DNA from: Romboutsia lituseburensis
GTDB taxonomy: Bacteria; Bacillota; Clostridia; Peptostreptococcales; Peptostreptococcaceae
Assembly: GCF_024723825.1 (NCBI RefSeq)
Contig: NZ_JANQBQ010000001.1
Span: 3,286,001-3,350,000, forward strand
Direction: 5' to 3'
DNA: 64,000 nucleotides
The notes beneath the pieces are model-generated. The model was not told where the DNA came from. It was given only the letters and a program-made list of their open reading frames with translations, and did not search any database. Position numbers and translations under genes: made by a program. This document shows, piece by piece, positions 17,779 to 26,594 of this stretch. The stretch's first letter is position 1, and each line of letters opens with the position of its first letter.

Positions 17779-20326
17779 TAATCAAGAAATTATAAAAAAA
17801 CTAAGTACTAGAAATTTTAAAGTAAACAAGATTAGAAATTTAGTATCTATAATTGCAATAGTACTAACAACAGTTTTATTCACTTCATTATTTACAGTAG
17901 GATATAGTATGTTAGATGCATTTAATAATTATAAAATGATGCAATATGGAATGAGTACACATGTACAAATACAAGATATAAATGATGAACAAATTAAAAA
18001 AATAAAAAATAATGAGTTAGTAGACTCAAAAAGCATAGGTATAGTAAAGAATATATATAGTGCAATAAATCCAGAATTTTCAACTCAGACAGTTAATGTT
18101 ACTGTGTATGATAAGCAAAGCATAGAAAATACTGGAACAGTAGAAATAATAGAAGGTTCTTTGCCAAAGTCTAAAGACGAAATAGTAATGCCTACAAAGG
18201 TTCTTGATACGCTAAAGTTACCATATAAAGTTGGAACAGAAGTAAATATTACAATACCAGAGTTAAAAGATAAAAAGTTAACGGGTAAATCAGAAAGCTA
18301 TAAGTTTAGATTAAGTGGATACTATAAATATAAAACTACAACATCATTGCCTCTTCATGATATATATGTAAGTGAAGCATTCTATGATGAATATAAGCAA
18401 AATAAAGAAGTAGATGCTATGTGTGTAACTTTTAATTTTATAAAAAGCAAAGATTTAGAAGGTCAGCTTTCACAAGTCCTAAGTGACATTCAACCTTATT
18501 CAGGTAAAGCAACTATAAATCCAGTATTTTTAGACTCACAAGCAAATAACATTAGTGAAATGATAAATAACGTACTGCCAATATTGCTAATGGCAGCATT
18601 AATACTTTTAAGTGGTTATTTATTAATATATAATATTTTTTATATATCAGTAGTTAAAGATATAAATCATTATGGCCTATTAAAGACTATAGGAACATCT
18701 CCTAAACAGATTAAGAAGCTAATAATAAAGTAAGCAAACAAAATATGTTCAATAGCTATACCAATAGGCTTGGCTTTAGGATATACTTTAGGAAAAATAT
18801 TTATACCTATGGTTGGCTCAATGATGGACGGATTGAAGATAACTTCTTTTAAAACATTTAGTCCAGTAATATTTGTGTTTGCAACGGTATTTTCTTATAT
18901 AACTGTAAGAATATCATGCAATAAACCTGCAAAAATAGCTAGCAATGTATCTCCAGTCGATGCGGTTAGATATAATGATAGAAGTACAAATGTTAAACGA
19001 AAACTTAAAAAGGGTAAATCAGGATCTAAACTCTATAAAATGGCATTTACAAATATATTTAGAAATAAACGAAAAGCATATTTGGTTTTAATATCAATGT
19101 CTTTAAGTTGTATAATATTTTTAGCTGTTTCAACTATAATAACTAGCTCTAATCCAGAAAGAGCAGCTGATGGTATATTGATAGGAGATGTAGAAATAGA
19201 GCATGGATTAGCTCAATATGCAAAATACGAAGAAAAGAAAGTCTTACCTATAGACAATCAATTAATAAAAGATATTCAAAATATAAAAGAAGTTAAAAGT
19301 GTAGAAAAAATATATAAAGATTCAGGGCGTGTAATATATGAAGGGGATTTAAAAGAAGAAATATTAACACAAAAAATAGAAGAAAAACATAAAAAAGATT
19401 TTTTTGATGGTAAAGATCCAAGAGAAGTAGCGAAAGAGCAAAACTCTATAAGTTTGGACTTAACAGGAGTATCCTCTGGTAATACAATGAAAAATATGAT
19501 AGAAAATAGTGAATTGGAGTTTTGGGGTAAAGCTAATGTAATACAAGGCAATTTAGATATAGATAAATTTAACAAAGGTGGATATGTAATACTTGTTGGA
19601 CACAAAGATAGTAAAATCAAAGTTGGCGACAAAATTGATTTTAAGTATTTAAATAAATTCTTTGAAAAAGATGGTTATACTGAAAATCAATTTGAAGTAA
19701 TGGTAATAATTGATGGAGCTGAAAACTTTAATTTATCTATGTATGTAAATGAAAATGATTTTAAAAAAGTAGTTGAAAAACCATACATCCAAAAACTGAT
19801 TGTAGATACAACTGATAAAAACAAAGTTGCAAAAGAAGTAAAAAATCTAAATGGAAAGTATAATAATCCTTACACTCAAGTAAATTCAAAACAAATGTAT
19901 ATAAATGAGGCAAGAAAGTTTCAGTCTAGTTTAAACATTATAGGAATGAGTGCAGTATTTATAATAGGATTAATAGGTGTACTAAACTTTGTAAATACTA
20001 TGATAACTAGTATAATATCTAGAAAAACAGAATTTGCAATGATGGAAGCTATAGGAATGACTAAAAAGCAACTTAAAAAGATGCTATTATTAGAAGGATT
20101 ATACTATGGTGTTATTATAACCTTTGTAAATATTACAATTGGTAGCTTATCTACATTATTAGGATATAATATTATGCAACTTAGATTCTCTACATATACA
20201 TATCCAGTAGGGGCATTAATAACTTGTACAATAGCACTATTTTTAGTATGTTTAATCGTTCCTTTAGTTGTATATAGTAGTGTTAATAAAGATAGCATTA
20301 TTGACAGAATTAGAGTAACTGAATAA
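17765..20326 (+). pseudogene. FtsX-type ABC permease interrupted by an in-frame stop
   Basis: One reading frame of 854 codons encodes a typical FtsX/MacB-like permease: N-terminal helix (LVSIIAIVLTTVLFTSLFTVG), a large extracellular region, three helices, a second extracellular region and three C-terminal helices. A single TAA at 18731-18733 follows GTSPKQIKKLIIK, and the frame continues unchanged (ANKICSIAIPIGLALGYTLG) through the second helix of the first FtsX domain. No ribosome binding site precedes the second part. A CAA-to-TAA change would explain it. The ATG at 17765 follows AGGTG. Either a recent nonsense mutation or a sequencing error is likely; readthrough is less likely. The partner ATPase just upstream is intact. 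Confidence 0.88.
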
Positions 20327-20349
20327 AAATTTAAAATAAATATGACTAT

Positions 20350-20384
20350 AAAAAACATCCTTAGAAATAGGGATGTTTTTTATG
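20350..20384 (+). terminator. Rho-independent terminator after the permease
   Basis: Stem AAAAACATCC / GGATGTTTTT with a 10-base loop followed by a T-rich tail, starting 24 bases after the permease stop. Confidence 0.8.
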
Positions 20385-20426
20385 TTACAAAATTTGTAAT
20401 ATTAATTTATTGTATTATAATAAAAA

Positions 20427-20458
20427 ATGTTGAAAAATATAAAACCTTTTTTCAACAT
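20427..20458 (+). repeat. Inverted repeat upstream of the ECF sigma gene
   Basis: Perfect 11-bp inverted repeat ATGTTGAAAAA / TTTTTCAACAT with a 10-base spacer, ending 32 bases before the sigma factor start. There is no T run, so a terminator is unlikely. It overlaps where a promoter should lie (an AAAACC block at 20441 is followed 16 bases later by CGTTAT, faintly like ECF promoters). It may be an operator or autoregulatory element. Confidence 0.5.
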
Positions 20459-20490
20459 ACCTCGTTATATAAGTGAAAGGGGGAATAAAT

Positions 20491-21078
20491 TTGGCACAAA
20501 GTGATGAAAGTCTAATCAATCAAATACTAAATGGAAATGAAAGTGCAATGGAAATAATAGTGAAAAGATACTATGATCTTGTACATAGTTTCATTTATAG
20601 AAATACGTCTGATTATAATTTAGCATATGATTTGACCCAAGAAGTATTTATAAAAGTTATAAAAAATATAGATAAGTTTAGCAATGATAAGGGTAACTTT
20701 AAAAATTGGATTTTAAAAATAGCAATAAATACAAATAAAGACTATTTTAAAAGTCCTATATATAAACAGAGAAAAGAAATGCAAGATATAGATAATCATG
20801 AAATAAAAGATGATAAAAATGTTATAGACATTCTATCTAAAAAAGAAGATGCTAATAAAATAAGACAAGCTATTCATAAATTACCAAATCTTCAAAGAGA
20901 AGCAATACTTTTAAAATATTATGAAGACTTAAAAGTTAGAGAAATAAGTAGTGTAACAGGAGAAAATGAAAATACCATAAAATCAAGATTATTTAATGGT
21001 GTTAAAAATTTGAAAAAAATGCTTGGAGGTGATTCAAATGAAGAAATTTCAGGGAGAAGACTACACTCTAAACTATGA
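20491..21078 (+). CDS. ECF-type sigma-70 factor
   Basis: 195 residues with sigma region 2 (ETIVKRYYDLVHSF-like segment, DLTQEVFIKVIKNIDKF) and region 4 (LPNLQREAILLKYYEDLKVREISSVTGENENTIKSRLFNGVKNL). The TTG at 20491 is preferred because AAAGGGGG lies 7 bases upstream; a GTG 18 bases earlier would sit on the ribosome binding site. It overlaps the following membrane protein gene by 41 bases, suggesting that the membrane protein is its anti-sigma or sensor partner. Targets probably include the downstream ABC exporter; this is inference from gene order. Confidence 0.87.
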   Translation: MAQSDESLINQILNGNESAMEIIVKRYYDLVHSFIYRNTSDYNLAYDLTQEVFIKVIKNIDKFSNDKGNFKNWILKIAINTNKDYFKSPIYKQRKEMQDIDNHEIKDDKNVIDILSKKEDANKIRQAIHKLPNLQREAILLKYYEDLKVREISSVTGENENTIKSRLFNGVKNLKKMLGGDSNEEISGRRLHSKL

Positions 21079-21901
21079 TGATTTAAATGATATTGAATTT
21101 GATAATTTAATAGATGAGGATTTAAAAGAAATAGAATTATTTTTAGATAGCTACATTGTTAAAAAAGTAGATGATGAAAAAATTGAAAATACTATTGATA
21201 TACTCAGAGAATATATACCAAAACAAGCTAAACAAAGTATTGCAATAAAATTAAAACAAGTCTTAATAGGAAATATAAAATCAATATTTAATTTAACCGA
21301 ATTTAATATAAGTTTAGTGAGTAAAAGTTATTGGATATTATCACTAGTAATAATACTTTTAGGTGTAATAGCAACAAAGAAATTTAATTTTAATATATAT
21401 TCTAGTGCTATAATAATGTCTCCAATACCAGTTTTACTTGGAATATTTGAGTTAATTAAAGGTAAAGAAGAAAATGTATGGGAGTTAGAATTGAGTTATA
21501 AGTATTCATTGAAAGAAACACTTTTATGCAAGCTAGTAATTATATTGATTTTTTCTATATTAATAAGTTTGATAATGACTGTAGCTTTATATAATACAAA
21601 CTGTGAAATAAGTCTATTAAAAATGATTAAGTTATCACTAATACCGATGTTTGTAACATCAGCTATTTCATTAGTTATAGTTTCTTTATATAGAAATAGT
21701 AATAGCATTGGTGTATGTGTAGTGATATGGATGATTCAAGCTGCTACTATAGATGAAAAAACTATTGAAAATATATTAACTATAGATAATCTAACAATAA
21801 TATTTATGTTAATTGTTTCAATAATTTTAACTGTTTATGCATCAAAGTTATTTTATAAAATGTCTATAAATTATACAGACTATAAAAATTGTGATTTTTA
21901 G
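21038..21901 (+). CDS. Membrane protein, candidate anti-sigma or sensor partner
   Basis: 287 residues. An acidic cytoplasmic N-terminus of about 95 residues is followed by about six hydrophobic segments (YWILSLVIILLGVI, SAIIMSPIPVLLGIF, LVIILIFSILISLIM, SLIPMFVTSAISLVIV, IGVCVVIWMIQAA, IIFMLIVSIILTVYA). I do not recognise the family. ATG 21038 has GGAGGTG 7 bases upstream. The start lies inside the sigma gene and the stop is 13 bases before an ABC ATPase gene, so it belongs to a four-gene unit. The soluble N-terminus could hold the sigma factor, but no zinc-finger HxxxCxxC motif is present. Confidence 0.6.
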   Translation: MKKFQGEDYTLNYDDLNDIEFDNLIDEDLKEIELFLDSYIVKKVDDEKIENTIDILREYIPKQAKQSIAIKLKQVLIGNIKSIFNLTEFNISLVSKSYWILSLVIILLGVIATKKFNFNIYSSAIIMSPIPVLLGIFELIKGKEENVWELELSYKYSLKETLLCKLVIILIFSILISLIMTVALYNTNCEISLLKMIKLSLIPMFVTSAISLVIVSLYRNSNSIGVCVVIWMIQAATIDEKTIENILTIDNLTIIFMLIVSIILTVYASKLFYKMSINYTDYKNCDF

Positions 21902-21914
21902 GAGGGGAATATAA

Positions 21915-22796
21915 ATGGAATTAAGTATAAATGGGGTAAGTAAAAAATTTAAAGATAAGTTGGCAGTAAATGATTTTACTGTAACATTAAACAATGGAAT
22001 ATATGGTCTTTTGGGACTTAATGGAGCAGGTAAGACAACTCTTATGAGAATCTTAGCAGATGTTTCAAATCCAAGCTCGGGACAAATATTAGTTAATGGT
22101 AAAAATAAAAATGAGTTAGGTTCAGATTATAGAGATTTAATAGGATATTTACCTCAAGATATAGGTTTTTATAAAAATTTTAGTGCAGAGAAATTTTTAC
22201 TGTATATAAGTGCATTAAAAGGAATAGAAAAAGAAGAAGCTAAAATAAAGATTGATGACATACTAAAGTTTGTTAATTTAGACGAACATAGAAAAAAGAA
22301 AATTGGTAAGTTTTCAGGTGGTATGAAGCAAAGACTCGGTATAGCACAGGCTCTATTAAATGATCCGAAGATACTTATATTAGATGAACCAACGGCAGGA
22401 CTAGACCCAAATGAAAGAATAAGATTTAAAAATTTAATAGCTAATATATCAAAAAATAAAATAGTGATTTTATCAACTCATATAATTTCAGATGTTGAAT
22501 TTATTGCAAATGAAGTACTAGTTATGAAAGCCGGAGTCCTAGTAGAAAAACTAACTCCAAATCAGATGGTAGATAAAATAAAAGGCAAAGTACATAGTAT
22601 AAAGATTAAAGAACATAAGCTACTTGAAATACAAAATAGATTTAAAATATCTAATATATCAAGAGATAAAGAAAATATTGTAGTTAGAGTAGTAGGGGAT
22701 GAAAAATTTGAAAATTTAGGATTTGAATATAAAGAAGAGCATCCGAATTTAGAAGATGTATTTTTATATTACTTTGATGAAAATAAAACTTTTTAA
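21915..22796 (+). CDS. ABC transporter ATPase (ABC-2 / BcrA type)
   Basis: 293 residues with Walker A GLNGAGKTT, Q-loop YLPQDIGFY, signature FSGGMKQRL, Walker B ILILDEPTAGLDP and switch His in LSTHIIS. A C-terminal extension of about 80 residues is typical of ATPases paired with ABC-2 permeases (bacitracin BcrA, daunorubicin DrrA). RBS GGAGGGG at 21901-21907. It is co-transcribed with the permease that begins 15 bases after its stop. Confidence 0.9.
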   Translation: MELSINGVSKKFKDKLAVNDFTVTLNNGIYGLLGLNGAGKTTLMRILADVSNPSSGQILVNGKNKNELGSDYRDLIGYLPQDIGFYKNFSAEKFLLYISALKGIEKEEAKIKIDDILKFVNLDEHRKKKIGKFSGGMKQRLGIAQALLNDPKILILDEPTAGLDPNERIRFKNLIANISKNKIVILSTHIISDVEFIANEVLVMKAGVLVEKLTPNQMVDKIKGKVHSIKIKEHKLLEIQNRFKISNISRDKENIVVRVVGDEKFENLGFEYKEEHPNLEDVFLYYFDENKTF

Positions 22797-22811
22797 GGGG
22801 GATGAATAAAC

Positions 22812-23960
22812 ATGGTAGAATTAATTAAATTTGAAATAGGAAAAATTTTTTCAAAAAAAATGGTGTGGGTATTACTTTTAGCAGTATTATGGTCTATGGG
22901 TTCTTCAATTTATAGAGATGCAAGAATGTTAAAATTTAATGGTATAAAAAATAAAGAAGAGGTTCAACAAATTGTATCTCCTTATGAAGGAGAAGTTTTA
23001 ACAAAAGAACGAATAAAAGAACATGAGGATTATGAAAAAAAACTTCGAAAAAAAGATAATCTTTCAGCTGAAGAATTTGTACTTAGCAGTATATTAAATT
23101 TTGATTATAATTTAGATATTGATCCAGATTATGTGGTTGGAGATAGAGAGTATAAAAAAAGTGAACTTAAAAAAGATTTAGATAAATTAAATCAAGAAGG
23201 CAAAACTGATACATTTGAATATAAAAATATGGAATATATATATAACCTGATAGATAAAAAAGAAGCTCAAACATATCATTACAAGATGGAATGGATATAT
23301 GGTGCTGATTTTCAGAGGATAGCTCCATTTTTATCAATATTAGTTATCGTAGGAATTGCCACTATATTTAGTAGTGATTATCAAAATAATACTGTACCGT
23401 TAGTATTAAGCTCGAAGTTAGGAAAAAATAAACTTATAACTTCAAAAATACTATCATCATTAATTTTTAGCACAATAATATTTATTTTTGTAAATTGCGT
23501 ATTTTTAAGCTATATTGCACTTGATAAATTTAAAGGATGGAATCAAGCTTTAAATAGCTTAAGATATTTTGAGGCAACTCCATATAATATTACAGTAATA
23601 CAATATTATATTAGAGGATTAATGTTTAGTTTTATAGGAATTATTTTATTTACACTACTAGTAATGCTTATATCTTTATTAGTAAAAAATAATATACTAT
23701 CAATGTTAATATCTTTAGGTATATATTCTGTACCAGTTTTTATATGTTCATTTATGCCAACGAAACAACTTGCAATTATATTTAGACAATTAAATTTAGA
23801 GGAACTTATAAGTGTAGAAGCATTATTCCGTAATACAGACACATATAATATTTTTGGAAATCCAGTGTTATATGCTAATTTACTTGTAACTATATCTTTA
23901 ATACTTATACCAATAGTAACTTATATGATTATACATTTTGGAAAAAAACAGGCAATATAA
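22812..23960 (+). CDS. ABC-2 type permease
   Basis: 382 residues. An N-terminal membrane anchor (MVWVLLLAVLWSMGSSI) is followed by an extracytoplasmic, highly charged stretch of about 130 residues and then five or six helices (FLSILVIVGIATIFSS, ILSSLIFSTIIFIFVN, LMFSFIGIILFTLLVMLISLLV, MLISLGIYSVPVFICS, YANLLVTISLILIPIVTYMII). It fits an ABC-2 permease working with the preceding ATPase. With the sigma factor at the head of the unit, a role in cell-envelope stress or antimicrobial peptide response is plausible but not shown. Confidence 0.85.
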   Translation: MVELIKFEIGKIFSKKMVWVLLLAVLWSMGSSIYRDARMLKFNGIKNKEEVQQIVSPYEGEVLTKERIKEHEDYEKKLRKKDNLSAEEFVLSSILNFDYNLDIDPDYVVGDREYKKSELKKDLDKLNQEGKTDTFEYKNMEYIYNLIDKKEAQTYHYKMEWIYGADFQRIAPFLSILVIVGIATIFSSDYQNNTVPLVLSSKLGKNKLITSKILSSLIFSTIIFIFVNCVFLSYIALDKFKGWNQALNSLRYFEATPYNITVIQYYIRGLMFSFIGIILFTLLVMLISLLVKNNILSMLISLGIYSVPVFICSFMPTKQLAIIFRQLNLEELISVEALFRNTDTYNIFGNPVLYANLLVTISLILIPIVTYMIIHFGKKQAI

Positions 23961-23980
23961 TTTAAATATATTAATAAGAT

Positions 23981-24017
23981 AAAAAAGTAGCTTTATATGA
24001 AGTTGCTTTTTTATTTT
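23981..24017 (+). terminator. Rho-independent terminator after the ABC-2 permease
   Basis: Stem AAAAAAGTAGCTT / AAGTTGCTTTTTT (one G-U pair), 6-base loop, T-rich tail. Confidence 0.75.
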
Positions 24018-24199
24018 TGACAACTAACAATTATAAAATAAAGAAATTTTATTTATAAAAGAGTCTAGATTATAATATAAAAAAGTAATAAAACTAAATA
24101 AATGTTAAAAAATAAACAAACACTAAAATAAATTTATAAATTTGCTTAAAACATGAAAAATCAACTCGAAAAAAATAATAAAGTTTTTTTAAAAAGTTG

Positions 24200-24228
24200 T
24201 TGAAAGTATTATAGAAAGTTTATATACT
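24200..24228 (+). promoter_or_regulatory. Sigma-A promoter of the glycine reductase operon
   Basis: TTGAAA (24200-24205), 17-base spacer, TATACT (24223-24228), about 45 bases before the riboswitch. It is the only good sigma-A match in the 520-base gap 23961-24480, which otherwise holds a terminator, the riboswitch and its expression platform. Confidence 0.7.
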
Positions 24229-24267
24229 TATCTTATAAAAGATAGAAAATATAAATAAAAATTAAAT

Positions 24268-24392
24268 ATCCGAGTGAAGGATATGGGAGACAACTTTTAT
24301 AAGTGACCGAAGGGACAAGTTTAATTAAGTACCCAATTTAATTAAATGAAATTCTCAGGTACAAACACCATATCTAGACGGACCTCTGAAAA
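24268..24392 (+). ncRNA. Glycine riboswitch, single aptamer
   Basis: The glycine aptamer consensus is visible in order: GGGAGAC (24285), GACCGAAGGGACAA (24305), ATTCTCAGGTACAAA (24351) and GGACCTCTGA (24380). P1 pairs GATATGG (24280-24286) with CCATATC (24368-24374). The 5' leader TATCCGAGTGAAGGATA can form the small hairpin that makes a kink-turn in singlet glycine riboswitches. Only one aptamer is present. It precedes grdX, so it couples operon expression to glycine, most likely as an activator. Confidence 0.9.
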
Positions 24393-24400
24393 AATATATT

Positions 24401-24442
24401 AACAGGGAGCACAAATTGGGAATTTGTTTTCTCTGTTTTTTT
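24401..24442 (+). terminator. Riboswitch-controlled terminator
   Basis: A 17-bp stem with one mismatch (AACAGGGAGCACAAATT with AATTTGTTTTCTCTGTT, two G-U pairs, GGG loop) followed by a run of T. It lies 9 bases after the glycine aptamer and 38 bases before grdX, as expected for the expression platform. Confidence 0.85.
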
Positions 24443-24480
24443 ATGCGAAAAATATACAGTTGTGAAAGTGAGAGAATATC

Positions 24481-24852
24481 ATGATAATTGTTACGAATAA
24501 TCCAATTGTTAAATCACAAATTCCAGACAAAGAAATAGTGCATAAAGATATAACATACATAGAAGTATTAAAAGAGTGCAGAGATCTAGTTCATAAGGGG
24601 TATGAAATTTTATCTCATCCTCTTTACGGAAGCGTAAAGCCAAATGAAACACCATATCGAAGTATAATAATGAAAAAGGGAAATAATCTAGATACAAATT
24701 CATTACATTTAATAGAAGAAGCAATAGTTACATCAAGTAAATTCCAAAATAATAAAAAAACTCCAAATTGGCCAAACAAAGTTATAGAAGATTTTAGAGT
24801 CATTGATTTAGATATTTTACAAAATACCTTGCAAAGAATTCAATACTTATAA
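24481..24852 (+). CDS. grdX: GrdX family protein
   Basis: 123 residues matching the small GrdX protein that heads glycine reductase operons (MIIVTNNPIV, then a central HPLYGSVKPNETPYRSI). Its biochemical role is not established. RBS GTGAGAG is modest. It is the first gene after the glycine riboswitch and is separated by 194 bases from trxB. Confidence 0.88.
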   Translation: MIIVTNNPIVKSQIPDKEIVHKDITYIEVLKECRDLVHKGYEILSHPLYGSVKPNETPYRSIIMKKGNNLDTNSLHLIEEAIVTSSKFQNNKKTPNWPNKVIEDFRVIDLDILQNTLQRIQYL

Positions 24853-25046
24853 AATTATAATTAAATTTAAATAAATATTAGATTTAATTACAATTGAATA
24901 TATTTACATTTTATTTGAATTAATACAGCTTTAAGTTTATACATATTTATATAACAAAATTTTTATATAATGAAAAAATTATATTATATAAATATCAATA
25001 ATATACTATAGTGCATATTAATTTAAATATAAAAGGGGGAAAATGA

Positions 25047-26012
25047 ATGGAAAATATATATGATTTAATTGTAATAGGTTCAGGACCAGCAGGACTTTCT
25101 TCAGGTCTTTATGGAGCTAGAGCGAAGCTTAAAACACTTATAATAGAAAAAGGTAAAACAGGTGGACAAATAGTTACAACACATGATGTAGCAAATTATC
25201 CAGGATCTATACAAGATGCAAGTGGACCTAAGCTAATAGCAAGAATGGTTGAACAATGTAAAGGCTTTGGAGCAGAAATGGTGAAAGATAATATAGTAGA
25301 TGCTGATTTAAATTCTGACATAAAAGTATTAAAGGGAGAAAAGGGAAAATATAGAGGAAAAGCAATAGTTATAGCTACAGGATGTACTCCTAGAAAACTT
25401 GGAGCACCAGGGGAAAAAGAGTTAACAGGAAAAGGTGTATCTTATTGCGCTACTTGTGATGGAGATTTCTTTACTGACTTAGAAGTGTTTGCAGTTGGTG
25501 GAGGAAATAGTGCAGTTGAAGAAGGTATGTTTTTAACTAAATTTGCAAGAAAAGTAACTATTGTTCAAATGGAGGATAAGTTAACTTGTGCAAAATCTAT
25601 AGAAGAAAAAGCTAAAGAAAATCCTAAGATGAACTTTATGTTTAATACAACTATAAAAGAGATAATAGGAGATGGAATAGTAGAAAAAGTTGTATTTGAA
25701 AACAGATTAACAGGAGAACTTACTGAATATGAAGCAGATGAAGAAGATGGAACAATGGGTGTGTTTGTATTCATAGGATTAATTCCTCAAACAGAAATAT
25801 TTAAAGAGAAGATAGACACAGATAGAATAGGATACATAATAACTGATGAAGATATGAAAACAAATATAGACGGTGTTTTTGCAGCTGGAGATTGTAGAGT
25901 AAAAACTCTAAGACAAGTAGTAACAGCAACTAGTGATGGAGCTGTAGCTACTATAAATGCAGAAAAGTATTTAGAAAGTAAAAACTGGGATTTAGCTGAT
26001 TCGACTATTTAA
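25047..26012 (+). CDS. trxB: Thioredoxin reductase of the glycine reductase system
   Basis: 321-residue NADPH-dependent flavoprotein with an FAD-binding GSGPAG motif (residues about 10-15), redox centre CATC in SYCATCDGDFF, NADPH motif GGGNSAVEEG and C-terminal FAD motif GVFAAGDCR. It passes electrons from NAD(P)H to thioredoxin, which regenerates the selenoprotein A carboxymethyl-selenoether system. RBS AAAAGGGGG. Followed 127 bases later by trxA. Confidence 0.95.
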   Translation: MENIYDLIVIGSGPAGLSSGLYGARAKLKTLIIEKGKTGGQIVTTHDVANYPGSIQDASGPKLIARMVEQCKGFGAEMVKDNIVDADLNSDIKVLKGEKGKYRGKAIVIATGCTPRKLGAPGEKELTGKGVSYCATCDGDFFTDLEVFAVGGGNSAVEEGMFLTKFARKVTIVQMEDKLTCAKSIEEKAKENPKMNFMFNTTIKEIIGDGIVEKVVFENRLTGELTEYEADEEDGTMGVFVFIGLIPQTEIFKEKIDTDRIGYIITDEDMKTNIDGVFAAGDCRVKTLRQVVTATSDGAVATINAEKYLESKNWDLADSTI

Positions 26013-26139
26013 AGAAAATCAAACCTAATATAGTTATTAAAATTAAAATAAGATAATAGATATGTATAAACACTACAATTATAAATTCAATAATTTAGTG
26101 GTTATACTAAATATTTATAGAATTAAGGGGGATTTAATT

Positions 26140-26457
26140 ATGATAGCTTTAGACAAGAATACTTTTGAAGAGGAAGTTTTAAAACATGAAGGAGTAGTAG
26201 TTGTAGATTTCTGGAGTGAAGGATGCGAGCCTTGTAAAGCATTACTTCCAGAAGTAGAAGAATTAGCAACTCAATATGCTGATAATTTTAAATTCTGCAA
26301 GTTAGATACAACTAAAGCAAGAAGATTAGCTATAAAAGAAAAAGTATTAGGACTTCCAACTATAGCTATATATAAAGATGGAGCTAAGATAGATGAAGTA
26401 ACTAAAGATGATGCAACAAGATCTAATATAGAGGAAATGATAAAAAAATATATATAG
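26140..26457 (+). CDS. trxA: Thioredoxin of the glycine reductase system
   Basis: 105 residues with the active site [10 protein letters not shown]. The CEPC variant, in place of CGPC, is characteristic of thioredoxins in Stickland reductase operons of clostridia. It reduces the oxidised GrdA selenoprotein. The ATG at 26140 follows AAGGGGG; the frame is open upstream but has no ribosome binding site there. Confidence 0.95.
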   Translation: MIALDKNTFEEEVLKHEGVVVVDFWSEGCEPCKALLPEVEELATQYADNFKFCKLDTTKARRLAIKEKVLGLPTIAIYKDGAKIDEVTKDDATRSNIEEMIKKYI

Positions 26458-26510
26458 TTAATGATTAATTTGCTATAAATTTGAGTATATCTCAAGTTTC
26501 TATAGATGAC

Positions 26511-26546
26511 TTACAACTAGCTTGTATTTAAATGAGCTAGTTGTAA
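26511..26546 (+). other. Intercistronic stem-loop trxA-grdE
   Basis: Perfect 12-bp stem TTACAACTAGCT / AGCTAGTTGTAA with a 12-base loop and no T run behind it, 48 bases before grdE. It may be an RNA-processing or stability element that sets relative expression in the operon. A weak terminator is possible. Confidence 0.6.
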
Positions 26547-26594
26547 AGAATGGTTTGTTAAAAAATTAATAAATGGAAATTAGGGGGTGCACGT

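Noticed and set aside
18770-20326. Independent 518-residue permease gene
   Set aside because: It is in the same frame as the upstream part, has no ribosome binding site and begins in the middle of an FtsX domain; it is the 3' part of the interrupted permease.
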